Assembly (NCBI GenBank): GCA_937884605.1
Contig: CALGDM010000006.1
Location: 186,001 to 250,000, forward strand
From: an uncultured Spiribacter sp.
GTDB lineage: Bacteria > Pseudomonadota > Gammaproteobacteria > Nitrococcales > Nitrococcaceae
DNA length: 64,000 nucleotides
Direction of reading: 5' to 3'
Part shown: positions 51,762 through 61,963 of the stretch, in pieces
How positions within the stretch are numbered: position 1 is the stretch's first letter
Layout: the number at the start of each line of letters is the position of its first letter
The notes under the pieces: generated by a model
What the model was told of the DNA's origin: nothing
What the model saw: only the letters and a program-made list of their open reading frames with translations
Database searches by the model: none
Translations under genes and position numbers: made by a program

Positions 51762-54700
51762 GCTCGGGCTCCTCGTTGAACAGCGCATCAAGGGATTCCA
51801 CCAGGGCCCGATCGGGCCGCTCGGCATGGATCCCGCGCCCGCTCTGGCCGATGCCGCGCAGGAAAAAGCACACCGCCCCGCCGACGTGGGTGTCGTAGTC
51901 ATAGGTGCGCCCGAGTCGGGCCCGCAGCAAACGATGCAGTGCCAGCAGGTAGAGGGCGTACTGGGCGTCGTAGCGTTTTTGGCGAACGATCTGCTCGAGC
52001 GCCTCGGAAGCACGGGCATCGGCGCAGGAGGGGAGGCGATTGGACTTGTAGTCCATGACCCAGTAGCGCCCTTCATGGCAGAAGACCAGGTCGATATAGC
52101 CCTTGATCATGCCATTGAGATCATTCTCCCCCAGCGCGGGACGGCCGACGCCGCCCAGGGTATGCCGGCGGATGATCGCGTCGATGCGGCTGGCCCGGAC
52201 CCGACCGACGGCCACCAGAAACTCGAGCTCGGCAACGAACGCCCCGTCATCGAGCGCGCTCAGGCGAACCGGTGCCGCGCCCGGTAAGGGCAGATCGGTG
52301 GCGGTGACGGCGGCCAGCCAGTCACGAATGGCGGGCACCCACGGCCGCCAGCGTTGCCCGCGCAGACCGCGATCGACAGTCGCACTGAAGGCCGGATCAT
52401 CCGCGCCCGGAAACTGCCGACTGGCCAGTGCCTCAAGCTGCGAGTGGATCACGGTGCCAGTGGCTGGTCCGGCCGGAATGGCCGCCAGGGCGTCGGCGGC
52501 GTCGTCCCCCGATGCGGCGGGGGCCGACGGCGCGTCGCGGCTTTCCTCGGCGAGGATATCCGCCTGTGCGGTGCCGGGGATTGCCGCGCGCGGGCCGTCT
52601 TCGACCAGAGCGCTGTAGCTCGCGATCCACCATCGTCCCTGACCCGGGGCAGCGCGGGTGTATTGGCGAGCGACGGCCATGGCCGGGAGTGCAGCCGGCG
52701 CCGATATCGCAGCCGCGGCGGGCGCTGGCACAGGCTGGATGCGCTCGTGGGTCACGGCCTGACTCTGACGCGTCAGCGCCTCGAGACGAGGCCCCAGATC
52801 CATGGCGTTGGCCTTATCCGCCCAGCCAAGCAGCCGACCAATGGCCGAGCGCTGCAGATGAACCGTTCCCGGACTGGTCTGGGCGCTCTCGCGTACCGGC
52901 GCCAGTCCCAGCCAGCAGGCATGGACGGCCCGGGTGATGCCGACATAGAGCAAACGCATGTCCTCAGCCTGCTGACGGTCCTGGGCGGCGGCCTTGTCGT
53001 CGGAGTCCGGCTCGAAGATGATCTCGGGGCCGTCGTCGGTCGTGCGTACAAACGGCGGCTCGGCCTTGGCACTGCGATAACTGCAGACAAACGGCAGAAA
53101 CACCAGCGGGTACTCGAGGCCCTTGGATTTGTGGATGGTCACCACCTTGATCAGGGCCGCGTCGCTTTCAAGGCGTAGAATGCGATCGTCGGCGGGGGTC
53201 TCGCCGCGATGCTGCATGGCCTCGTCAAGCCACCGGATCAGCCCGCCCGAGCCATCGAGGGTGGCGGCCGCTTCCTGGAGCAGTTCGCTGATCTGCAGCA
53301 GATTAGTCAATGCGCGCTCGCCACCGCTTTGCATCGCCAGTCGTGATGCCAGGGAATGATCGTGGATGAGCTGGCGCAGCGCGGGGAGAACGCCCTGGCG
53401 ACGCCAGCGCTCGCCGTAGTCCTGGAATTGTTCGAGTGCGGCCTCCCAGCGGGCGTCGTCGCTGAACAGACCCTCAAGCGTTGCCCAGTCATAACCCATG
53501 CTGGCGGTGCCCAGCGCGGTGCGTACCCGGCGCTCGGATTCGGGTGTGGCCATTGCCTGCAGCCAGCGCAGCACATCTGCCGCCTCGGGGGTCTTGAGGA
53601 CGTTGTCGCGATCCGACAGATAGACCGACGCCAGCCCCCGGCGCCGCAGGGCATCGCGGATCAGTCCGGCTTCCTGACCGCTGCGCACCAGAATGGCGAT
53701 GTCCGCCGGTTGCACGGCACGGGGCGCCTCAGCGGTTTCGAACCGGGCCTCGCCCAGAGCGGCGCGGTCGAGGAGCTGGCGGATCTGCTCGGCACCGACT
53801 TCGGCCATCTGCCGGCGATACAGGGGCAGGGGCAGGCTCTCGTCGGGGGCCTCCTCCTGCTCGAGCTGCCAGAGCGTCATGGCGCTTGCCGGCTGATCAC
53901 CGATCCACAGCGTCTCGCTGCGGCCGTTGGCTTTTACCGGTGCAAAATCAATAGCTTCGGGGTGGAACGGGCCAGGCGTCATCGGAGACTGGCCGAACAG
54001 GGTGTTGACCGCCTCCACCATGCCGGTGCTCGAGCGATAGTTGCGATCCAGTGTGTAGCGCTGTCCGATGGGGACCTGCGCCGCCGCGCTCAGGTAGGTT
54101 GCCAGGTCCGCGCCGCGAAAGCCGTAGATGGCCTGTTTGGGATCGCCGATCAGGATCAGGCTGGCCGGCGCATCGGCGGGGTAGATGGCTTGCAGGATTC
54201 GGTACTGCACCGGATCGGTATCCTGGAACTCATCCACCAGCGCCACCGGAAACTGCCGGCGGATCGTTGCCGCCAGGCGGGTGTCGGCATCGGGTTGGTT
54301 GAGTGCATCGCGCAACCGCGTGAGCATGTCATTGAATCCGATAACGCCGCGCTGATGCTGTGCCGCCTCGACACGCCGCGCCACCCATTGCACGGCATGG
54401 GCATAGAATGGGGCTGCGGCGCCTGCCAGTGCGCTCTGGGCGGCGTGCAGCTCGTCGGCGGCGATTGCAATGGGATGTTCAGCCAGCGCTTCGGGCAGCG
54501 TACGACCGCGGGGTGTGCCGTTATTCAGGGTGCTGAGACTGATCTGATCGAGCTCGATGCCCGGGTAGGGCTGCGCGGGATTGGTTGCCCACTCCGCCAG
54601 GGCCGGTTTGAGGGTTTTGGCCCAGGTTTTGGGGGTGGGCTTACGGTTGCCCGGCAGGCCGCCGCTGGCTCGCGCCTCGGCGAGGGCCTGCTCGAAGCCC

Positions 54701-55464
54701 TCGAGGTCGCTCGCAACCGCCCGTCGAAGGGCATCCGCCGCCTGGACCGCTCGCTCGGCGCTGGGTCCGATCGACGCCATCGGATCGTCGCCGACCGCCG
54801 CAGGCAGGGAATCACGCCGGTTAAGCAGCGGTTTGAGGTTGGCGGCAAAGCGCTCCACGGAGGGACGCGGATCCTTCGATTTGCCGGTGAGCATGAATCC
54901 CAGCGCGCCAAGTTGCGTCGCGTCGAGGGGATACACGGTCTGGCGCCAGTAGTCCTCGATGGCCTCGCGGGTAATCAGGTCGGTGTCCTCGCTCAGCTCA
55001 AGGGCAAACGCACTGCCTGCCTCGAAGGCATGCTGCTGGAGCATACGGTGGCAAAAGCTGTGGATGGTGTAGATGGCTGCCTCGTCCATCCAGTCGGCCG
55101 CCGCGCGCAGGTGGTCGGCATGACGCTGGCGGGCATCCGGATCGGGATAGGCGGCCAGCAGCGCGGCGAGGATGGCATCGTCGGGTTGCGGCTCGGCTGC
55201 ACCCGCAAAGCAGCGCGCGGCGCTCGCCAGTCGTGCGCGGATCCGGTCACGCAACTCCTTGGTCGCATCGCGGGTAAAGGTCATCACCAGGATTTCCGGC
55301 GGCAGCATGGGGCGGCGCTGCGGGTTGCCTGGATCGTGCCCCAGCACCAGACGCAGATAGATCGCGGTCAATGTAAAAGTCTTGCCGGTGCCCGCACTGG
55401 CCTCAATGAGGTGATGGCCCTCGAGGGGTGCGGCAAGGACATCGAGTGGTTGCGGATCAGTCAC
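51754..55464 (-). CDS. recB: exodeoxyribonuclease V beta subunit
   Basis: LIEASAGTGKTFTLTAIYLRLVLG, VDEFQDTDPVQYRIL, nuclease motif YWVMDYKSNRL. Confidence 0.96.
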   Translation of the reverse strand: MTDPQPLDVLAAPLEGHHLIEASAGTGKTFTLTAIYLRLVLGHDPGNPQRRPMLPPEILVMTFTRDATKELRDRIRARLASAARCFAGAAEPQPDDAILAALLAAYPDPDARQRHADHLRAAADWMDEAAIYTIHSFCHRMLQQHAFEAGSAFALELSEDTDLITREAIEDYWRQTVYPLDATQLGALGFMLTGKSKDPRPSVERFAANLKPLLNRRDSLPAAVGDDPMASIGPSAERAVQAADALRRAVASDLEGFEQALAEARASGGLPGNRKPTPKTWAKTLKPALAEWATNPAQPYPGIELDQISLSTLNNGTPRGRTLPEALAEHPIAIAADELHAAQSALAGAAAPFYAHAVQWVARRVEAAQHQRGVIGFNDMLTRLRDALNQPDADTRLAATIRRQFPVALVDEFQDTDPVQYRILQAIYPADAPASLILIGDPKQAIYGFRGADLATYLSAAAQVPIGQRYTLDRNYRSSTGMVEAVNTLFGQSPMTPGPFHPEAIDFAPVKANGRSETLWIGDQPASAMTLWQLEQEEAPDESLPLPLYRRQMAEVGAEQIRQLLDRAALGEARFETAEAPRAVQPADIAILVRSGQEAGLIRDALRRRGLASVYLSDRDNVLKTPEAADVLRWLQAMATPESERRVRTALGTASMGYDWATLEGLFSDDARWEAALEQFQDYGERWRRQGVLPALRQLIHDHSLASRLAMQSGGERALTNLLQISELLQEAAATLDGSGGLIRWLDEAMQHRGETPADDRILRLESDAALIKVVTIHKSKGLEYPLVFLPFVCSYRSAKAEPPFVRTTDDGPEIIFEPDSDDKAAAQDRQQAEDMRLLYVGITRAVHACWLGLAPVRESAQTSPGTVHLQRSAIGRLLGWADKANAMDLGPRLEALTRQSQAVTHERIQPVPAPAAAAISAPAALPAMAVARQYTRAAPGQGRWWIASYSALVEDGPRAAIPGTAQADILAEESRDAPSAPAASGDDAADALAAIPAGPATGTVIHSQLEALASRQFPGADDPAFSATVDRGLRGQRWRPWVPAIRDWLAAVTATDLPLPGAAPVRLSALDDGAFVAELEFLVAVGRVRASRIDAIIRRHTLGGVGRPALGENDLNGMIKGYIDLVFCHEGRYWVMDYKSNRLPSCADARASEALEQIVRQKRYDAQYALYLLALHRLLRARLGRTYDYDTHVGGAVCFFLRGIGQSGRGIHAERPDRALVESLDALFNEEPEHV

Positions 55465-58400
55465 GACTCATCCTCCCGGGACAGTGCATCAATCAGCGGC
55501 TGGTAGAGCCGGTTGGCCCAGACCACCAGCAGAGGACCGGCCTCGGTGTGCGGGTCAAACAGCGCGGCGGCATCGGGAAAACACCGGCGCAGTGCCCCGT
55601 TGCCCGCGAAGGTCATCTCGCCGGGCTGGCGGGTCGAGCCTTCGTAATGCGGCAGCGCCGTTTCGGCATTGACGGGTTTGCCACTGGCCTGTCCGAGCAG
55701 TGCAAAGACGGTCCGCACCGGCAGCGGCAGAGGGCGTTCAAGCCCTGCTCGCCAGCCCTGCAGGATGGTATCGAGGCGCTCTGCTGCCGCTTCCAGGCCC
55801 ATTGCGGGGAGTTGATGGGTGGCATCGTGAGCGATGATCACACTGCGGGCAGGTAAACCGGCGGCGTTGATCGCCAGATGCTGCACCCAGTCGGTGAGCA
55901 GCCGCGGGTAGTGCGAGCGCCCATCCTTGACAGTATCGCCAGCCTTCAGCACCAGACGCAGTTGTTCACCGTCATCGAGTCGATGCAGATCGGCACTCCA
56001 GTCCTCGATGACGAAGGACTGGTCATCGACACAGCGGCTCAGTCGCAGCTCTTGAGGCGGTACCGGCTGAGGCCCTCTGGCTTGCCACGCCTGCCAGCGC
56101 CGGGCCGCGCGCAGCGCCTGGGCGATGGACTGATCAAGGGCGATCCGGCCCATGCCCGCCACCGGCAACTGACCGCTGCGCTGCAGCCGTGCCCCGGCGG
56201 CGGCGATGGCCGATTGCGGCTCATCGGGCGGGTTTGGTCGCCGCAGCGGCGCCAGCAAAGCATCCTGAACGCTGTGATGGGCAAGACCGTCAAGCTCGAA
56301 GGGTTCGCTATCCGGGGTGGCATCGCGAGTCTCGTCAAAGCGCAGCTTAAGCCGCTCGCCGGCGAAATGCCCGGTGCTGTCGCCGAGGAACCTCGCCAGA
56401 TCACGCAGGCCAAGCGCCTGCGGCGTATCCAGCAATGGCGGGCCAAGCGCCGGCGATCTGCCAATGGGCTGGGGGTCGCGCTGCCATTCGCTGGCATAAG
56501 TGAAATATTCGCCCTGACCGTCGTAGCGGGCGCTGAAAGGCTGCAGCGGATGGTCGACGGTCAGATGCGCGGACACCGTCGCGCGACCGCCATCGGGATG
56601 TTCGAGCGTCCAGCCACGATCGAGGTGATCGCGGAGCTGGCTGACCAGTACCGAGGGAGGCAGTTCGCTATCGTCACGCGGATTGCGCCCGATCCAGCTG
56701 ATGTGCAGATGATCACGAGCGGCGAGGAGTGCTTCCAGAAACAGATACCGGTCATCGTCGCGCCCGGATCGATCGCCGGGCCGATACTGTCCGCCGAGCG
56801 CCATCAGATCAAAGTCGACCGGCGGTTGGGTGCGCGGGTATTCACCGTCGTTCATGCCCAACAGGCACACCTGGCGGAACGGGATGCTGCGCATCGGCAT
56901 CATGGTACAGATGTTGACCCGCCCGGCGAGAAACCGCTGGCTGGGACCCTCGTCCTCCAGCGCGCCAAGCCAGGCATCGCGGGCCACCGACAGCGGGATA
57001 GGGTCATTGAAGGCGGCTTCGTCACAAGCGTTCAGCCACTCGGTCATGGCGTTATCGAGTCGCGACTCGAGTGCCAGTTCCTCATTGCCCTGCAGCGCCA
57101 GGCAGTCGGCCATCAGTGCGTTCACCCGGTCTGCCCACTGGCTTGGTCGACCGGGCTCCCGCAGCGCCTCGGCATGGTGTTCGAGGGTGTCAAGCAGCGC
57201 GCGCAGCGGCCCCAGCAGTGCGGCATCCAGGCTGCCCACTTCGGGGTAAGGCTCGATGCCCTGCCAGGCGTCGCCGGCCCCCACGGCATAACCCAGCAGC
57301 ATGCGCCGCAGGCCAAATCGCCAGCTGTTCTGCTCGAAACCGCGGGTGATATCGAGGGACTCGCGCCGCTCGGCATCCAGCCCCCACCGTACGCCGGCCT
57401 CGCGGCACCATTCGCGCAGGATGATCAGGTCCTCCTCGCCAAGCCCGAAGCGCTGCCGGAATGCCGGTACCTCGAGCAGATCGAGCACCTCGCCCAGGGT
57501 GAGTCGCGCATTGGGCAGATCGGTGAGTTTTTCGATGGCCGTTGCCACCGGTGCTTCGCTGCGCGCGCGCCGATCGCCGATGGTGTAGGGGATATAGCGG
57601 CGATCATGGCGGTCGAGTCGGCCGAAGACCGCCTCGACGGCCGGGGCGTAGGTGTCGATATCGGGCACCATCACAATGATATCCCGCGGCCGCAGCGGCC
57701 GATCGGTCTGCGCGGCGCGCTCGAAGGCGTCCAGCAGCCGATCATGGAGCACTTCCACTTCGCGTTGCCGACTGTGGGCGCGATGAAAGCGAATCGAGTC
57801 GTCCGTGCTCAGCACTCGCTCGTCACCGGGCGAGGGCAGCGGGGTGAGGTCGAAGATATCCTGCTGGATCTGCTCGAGCAGTGGGTAGTCGCTGATGGAT
57901 GCCGTTGTGGGGATCGGTGGCTCGAAGGCGTCGATGGTCTGGAACCAGTCGCGATATCGCTCGGGCTGATCGATTTCATTGAGGAGCGCGATAAAGTCCC
58001 GGCCCTGTTTGCCCCATGCCGCCAGCAGCGGCTGTCCTGGCGTCCCGAAGTGGCGTTGATGGCGGCGCTGGTCGAGCTTGAGCAGGTCGCGGTCCTCGAC
58101 CAGATCGGCCCAGAAATAGCCCGACGGATTCTGCACCAGCTGCAGGATCTGGCAATGCCGGGATAGGGCATATAGCGCATCCAGGACCGGGCGCGGCATC
58201 GAGGTGACACCGAATACAGTCAGACGTCGCGGCAGTGAGGGCCATTCACCCGGTTCGGCGGCGTCCAGCGCGGCAATCAACTGCGCCTGGATGGCGGGCC
58301 GCGAGAGGGATTCGGCAGCCGCGCCGATGTCGTCATGAATAGCCCGCCACAGTTGCGCCTGCCATTGCAGGTCGGGATCCAACGGCGTGATCTGCCCGCG

Positions 58401-58928
58401 CCCGTCGCGCAGGATGTCGTTGCCGGCAAGCCAGTCCGCGAGCCAGTCCGGACGATAGACCTGGTACTGGTCGTAGAGATCGGCGAGCCGCCGGGCGAGC
58501 TGGTGGCGCTTGCGTGGGTCGGCGTCATCGCCCAGATAGTGGTCCAGCGCGGCGAATGTCTGCGGGTGGGCCTTCAGCTGATCGGGGATGAGTCGATAGA
58601 TCCGCCACTGCAGACGAGTCTTTTCAAACGGCGATGTCTCGGGGATTCGACTGGCGCCGAGCACGGTGCGACAGGCCTGCCAGAGGAATGACTGGGGCAG
58701 CAGAAAACGCTGGGCAGCGGCAATGCCCGCGCCTCCGCCCCCGCCGGTAGGGGAGGCGGCAAAGGCATGCTTGAGCCACTGCGCCATGCCATTGGATTGC
58801 ACCAGAAAGGTTTCCGACTCGAGCGGCGCGGGCGGATGCGCCTGCAGGTGGCTGACGATCAGATCCCGCAGCGTCTCGAGCCGGTTAGCGTGGATGGCCG
58901 CCAGCCCCGGCGTGAATGTCTCTGTCAT
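55461..58928 (-). CDS. recC: exodeoxyribonuclease V gamma subunit
   Basis: 1155 aa; HANRLETLRDLIVSHLQAHPPAPLESETFLVQSNGMAQWLK; adjacent to recB. Confidence 0.95.
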   Translation of the reverse strand: MTETFTPGLAAIHANRLETLRDLIVSHLQAHPPAPLESETFLVQSNGMAQWLKHAFAASPTGGGGGAGIAAAQRFLLPQSFLWQACRTVLGASRIPETSPFEKTRLQWRIYRLIPDQLKAHPQTFAALDHYLGDDADPRKRHQLARRLADLYDQYQVYRPDWLADWLAGNDILRDGRGQITPLDPDLQWQAQLWRAIHDDIGAAAESLSRPAIQAQLIAALDAAEPGEWPSLPRRLTVFGVTSMPRPVLDALYALSRHCQILQLVQNPSGYFWADLVEDRDLLKLDQRRHQRHFGTPGQPLLAAWGKQGRDFIALLNEIDQPERYRDWFQTIDAFEPPIPTTASISDYPLLEQIQQDIFDLTPLPSPGDERVLSTDDSIRFHRAHSRQREVEVLHDRLLDAFERAAQTDRPLRPRDIIVMVPDIDTYAPAVEAVFGRLDRHDRRYIPYTIGDRRARSEAPVATAIEKLTDLPNARLTLGEVLDLLEVPAFRQRFGLGEEDLIILREWCREAGVRWGLDAERRESLDITRGFEQNSWRFGLRRMLLGYAVGAGDAWQGIEPYPEVGSLDAALLGPLRALLDTLEHHAEALREPGRPSQWADRVNALMADCLALQGNEELALESRLDNAMTEWLNACDEAAFNDPIPLSVARDAWLGALEDEGPSQRFLAGRVNICTMMPMRSIPFRQVCLLGMNDGEYPRTQPPVDFDLMALGGQYRPGDRSGRDDDRYLFLEALLAARDHLHISWIGRNPRDDSELPPSVLVSQLRDHLDRGWTLEHPDGGRATVSAHLTVDHPLQPFSARYDGQGEYFTYASEWQRDPQPIGRSPALGPPLLDTPQALGLRDLARFLGDSTGHFAGERLKLRFDETRDATPDSEPFELDGLAHHSVQDALLAPLRRPNPPDEPQSAIAAAGARLQRSGQLPVAGMGRIALDQSIAQALRAARRWQAWQARGPQPVPPQELRLSRCVDDQSFVIEDWSADLHRLDDGEQLRLVLKAGDTVKDGRSHYPRLLTDWVQHLAINAAGLPARSVIIAHDATHQLPAMGLEAAAERLDTILQGWRAGLERPLPLPVRTVFALLGQASGKPVNAETALPHYEGSTRQPGEMTFAGNGALRRCFPDAAALFDPHTEAGPLLVVWANRLYQPLIDALSREDES

Positions 58929-59009
58929 GCAAACGCGTTCCCGACCGATTCAATGTATGAGCACAGCGTAGCGCCGTGTTGCGACATCGAGTGACGCACA
59001 GCGGTATCG

Positions 59010-59486
59010 CTAGATCCAGCGTCGCACCCGGCGGCAGTACCCACGATAGCGCTCACCGAACTTTGCAGCGAGGGCCCGCTCCTCGGGACGGATCTGGAAA
59101 TGGCTGACATAGGCGATGAATGCGGCGATGCCCAGTAACGCCAGCGGATGGCCGAGCCACAATGACCAGGCCGTCAGCAGCAGGGCATCAGCCAGGTAGA
59201 TCGGATTGCGGCTGCGAGCATAAACGCCATCGGCGATCAGCACGCGGGCATGGTCGGGATAGCGGGGATCGATGCTGGTATGGCGGCGGGCAAAGCGGAT
59301 CGCCGCCAGACTCATCAGGAGGATCGCGAGCACCGCCAGAGTGATTGCGATGCCGTCGAGGGCGGGGAGTGTGACGCGCATCCCCGGCAGTGCTCGATCG
59401 ATCAGTGCCATTGCGGCGGCCGCGATCAGCAGCACCAGCGGGGGAGGCAGGCGTGTGTCCATGGCGTGGCAAATCCTCGTGTTCAA
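59010..59486 (-). CDS. isoprenylcysteine carboxyl methyltransferase-like membrane protein
   Basis: DGVYARSRNPIYLADALLL, PEERALAAKFGERYRGYCRRVRRWI. Confidence 0.85.
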   Translation of the reverse strand: MNTRICHAMDTRLPPPLVLLIAAAAMALIDRALPGMRVTLPALDGIAITLAVLAILLMSLAAIRFARRHTSIDPRYPDHARVLIADGVYARSRNPIYLADALLLTAWSLWLGHPLALLGIAAFIAYVSHFQIRPEERALAAKFGERYRGYCRRVRRWI

Positions 59487-59532
59487 GACCCCTAGCGTGC
59501 CACGTCGGGACGCGGGTGCTCACCTGGCGACG

Positions 59533-60096
59533 CTAGAAACCATAGATGGCGCCGGCGGTGATGGCGGTGGCGGTGTAGGCATCCTGATCCAGATAGCTCG
59601 CCCACTCCACATACCCCGAAATGCGCTCGGTCAGGGCCGCTTGCGTCCCAACGCCGTAGGACAGACCGCTATCGTCGAGGGTGTCACTGACGCTGAGACC
59701 ACCGGCGCGTCCGGTCAACTCGGCCCGGGCATAGGTAAAGCCCGCCAGCCCATACACGGACAGCCCCCGGGTGATCGGCAGATGACCGATGGCATAGGCA
59801 CCGGCAAGTTGCTTGAGATCGATTTCGGCGTTGCTCGTCATGTTATTGCTGCCGATATCGGTGTCATCGCTCGTGAGCCCAAACCCGAGTCGACCCTCGA
59901 TGGCGATGTGCTCGGTGACATGATAGCCCAGCCGGCCGACGATGGCGGTTGGGTTGAGTGTCAGGTCGGCGTCCGTCTCGTAGCTGACCCGGCCAAGGCC
60001 ACCGCCCACATAAATGTCCCCGGCGCTGGCACCGAGGGCGGGTGTGGCGGATGCGGCGAGAACCAGGGCAAGGGGGAGGGTTTTTGTGATGTGCAT
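59533..60096 (-). CDS. outer-membrane beta-barrel protein
   Basis: Signal peptide MHITKTLPLALVLAASATPALGASAGDIYVGGGLG, alternating beta pattern, C-terminal Phe. Confidence 0.82.
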   Translation of the reverse strand: MHITKTLPLALVLAASATPALGASAGDIYVGGGLGRVSYETDADLTLNPTAIVGRLGYHVTEHIAIEGRLGFGLTSDDTDIGSNNMTSNAEIDLKQLAGAYAIGHLPITRGLSVYGLAGFTYARAELTGRAGGLSVSDTLDDSGLSYGVGTQAALTERISGYVEWASYLDQDAYTATAITAGAIYGF

Positions 60097-60203
60097 GCGT
60101 CTTTCTCCGCTGTTGTCGAGTCGCGAAAAGCCTAGCGACGCCGCGGATGCCGATACGCGCAATGGTCCGCACAATGGAGAAGCCGTTATCATCTGGACCG
60201 ACC

Positions 60204-60794
60204 ATGGACCGAATCCCCACAAGCACCCGAGCCACTGAAGTCACCGTCAAGCGCAGTCGTTTCATTGCCACCGCCGCGCCGGCAGCCGATCGCGACGCGG
60301 CGCTGGCGGCGGTGGAAGCGGCTCGGGCGGCCCATCCTGATGCCCGCCATCACTGCTGGGCCTGGCAGGGCCGGAACAGCGCCGGTTCCAGCGATGACGG
60401 CGAACCGGCGGGTACCGCCGGCCGGCCGATTCTGGGGGTAATCGGGCATAAGGCGCTGGTCGATGCGGTGGTGGTGGTCAGTCGCTACTTTGGCGGCATC
60501 AAACTGGGTGCGGGAGGGCTTGTGCGGGCTTATGCGGGGGCTGCGGAAGCGGTCCTGGCGGATCTGCCCAGTGCTGCGCTGCAGGCAATGATCGAGCACA
60601 GCGTGAGCATGGATTTTGCCGACGAGCAGCCTCTGCGCCACTGGCTGGCCGGCCAGAGCGATGTCGCGCTGACGTCGATCGATTATGGCAGCGGTGTGAC
60701 CGCGCGGGTCCGGCTACCGGCCACGTTGCAAGATGATTTCGCGGCCTGGTGCGCCGCCCGGGGCGTGGTGCAGGGGCCCAATGGCGCCGACTAG
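60204..60794 (+). CDS. YigZ/IMPACT family protein
   Basis: VKRSRFIATAAP, HHCWAWQGRN, SSDDGEPAGTAGRPIL, VVVVSRYFGGIKLGAGGLVRAYAGA. Confidence 0.94.
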   Translation: MDRIPTSTRATEVTVKRSRFIATAAPAADRDAALAAVEAARAAHPDARHHCWAWQGRNSAGSSDDGEPAGTAGRPILGVIGHKALVDAVVVVSRYFGGIKLGAGGLVRAYAGAAEAVLADLPSAALQAMIEHSVSMDFADEQPLRHWLAGQSDVALTSIDYGSGVTARVRLPATLQDDFAAWCAARGVVQGPNGAD

Positions 60795-61783
60795 ACGATC
60801 GACCAGCCCGCCGCGGTGGCAAAACGAGTGCGCCATCGGGCTGCGCCCTGCGGCGTGGACAGCACCAGCATCAGCAGCAGACGCGCCTGGCGGGCAGTGA
60901 GCGCATCGGCGGGTACGGCGCCCGCGGCCATTACGCGCTCCAGGCTGCCGGCATATTCATAGACCTCCGCCACCGGTCCCGACGCGGTGCTCGACGTGAT
61001 CGCCACCGGGCAGCCCGCCGCGTCGGCGCGTTCAATGGCGGGTACCCAGTCGGGCGGCACCTGCCCGCGCCCCAGGGCGTCGATGATCAGTCCCTGCGCG
61101 CCATTATCCAGCAGGGCATCAATGGGACAGGCACTGCCGACCGCGGCGGTCAGGATATCCACCCGCGGCAATTGCGACCCGCGTGGGATCGGTGCCGGAA
61201 CCCGGGCGCTCAGTGGATATCGGAGGGTCGTCCCATCGATGTGGCCGATCGGGCCGTAGCCCGGCGACCCGAACCCGGTCAGACGATAGCTGCTGATCTT
61301 TCGCGCCAGCGATGCGCTATGGATTTCCTCGTCAAACACCACCAGCACACCCCGCCCCCTTGATCCGGACGCTGCGGCGACGCGCAGGGCGTCGATGAGG
61401 TTACGCGGCGCATCCGATCCGCGCTCATGCAGCGCGCGTTGCGAGCCGGTCACCACCACCGGCCGCGCGCAGTCCCCCAGAGCCTGCTGCAGGAACCATG
61501 CCGTGTCCTCCAGCGTATCCGTGCCGTGGGTGATGACAATCCCGTCGGTGGAAGGATCAGCCAGGCGGGTCTCGCAACGCTCGGCGATCCGACATAGATC
61601 CTCGGCATCAATGGCGTTGCTGGGTTTTTGCAGCAGCGACTCGGTCTGCACCGCCGGGCCCTGGTCGAGGGCGGCGTTGATGGGGTCGAGCAGTGCCTCG
61701 GCGGGGAGGGCACCGGCGACATTGCGGCCGGCGGCGCTGGGGGTGCTGGCGATGGTGCCGCCGGTGGTCAGCAGATGGATCAT
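60791..61783 (-). CDS. L-asparaginase
   Basis: MIHLLTTGGTIASTPSAAGR and GIVITHGTDTLEDTAWFLQ. Confidence 0.94.
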   Translation of the reverse strand: MIHLLTTGGTIASTPSAAGRNVAGALPAEALLDPINAALDQGPAVQTESLLQKPSNAIDAEDLCRIAERCETRLADPSTDGIVITHGTDTLEDTAWFLQQALGDCARPVVVTGSQRALHERGSDAPRNLIDALRVAAASGSRGRGVLVVFDEEIHSASLARKISSYRLTGFGSPGYGPIGHIDGTTLRYPLSARVPAPIPRGSQLPRVDILTAAVGSACPIDALLDNGAQGLIIDALGRGQVPPDWVPAIERADAAGCPVAITSSTASGPVAEVYEYAGSLERVMAAGAVPADALTARQARLLLMLVLSTPQGAARWRTRFATAAGWSIV

Positions 61784-61813
61784 GGGGCAAGCCGCTCCTT
61801 GAAACAGTCCGAT

Positions 61814-61830
61814 TGCATCATTCTGGTGCA
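61814..61830 (+). promoter_or_regulatory. NtrC-like enhancer between asparaginase and urease operon
   Basis: TGCATCATTCTGGTGCA (consensus TGCACYANNNTGGTGCA, one mismatch); centre about -108 from the predicted sigma54 start. Confidence 0.7.
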
Positions 61831-61902
61831 AATTGAGCCGATGGGGTGCAAGAAAACGCACCGCTCATGACGCTTGTGCAAGGTTCTGCCCTGATCTGAT
61901 GC

Positions 61903-61920
61903 TTGGCAAGCGATTTGCAT
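61903..61920 (+). promoter_or_regulatory. sigma54 (-24/-12) promoter of urease operon
   Basis: TTGGCAAGCGATTTGCAT, GG-N10-GC; predicted TSS about 61930. Confidence 0.75.
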
Positions 61921-61963
61921 AGCGCAGGACGTGAACTTATTGACTCGATCATGGAGCTGAATC

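Noticed and set aside
53356-58166. 716- and 762-aa plus-strand ORFs opposite recB and recC
   Set aside because: Shadow ORFs of high-GC genes; recB and recC motifs are unambiguous on the minus strand.
61843-61880. Second NtrC site upstream of urease (GGTGCAAGAAAACGCACC / CTCATGACGCTTGTGCA)
   Set aside because: The first is an everted, not inverted, arrangement of the half-sites and the second matches only one half-site well; too weak to list as a feature.
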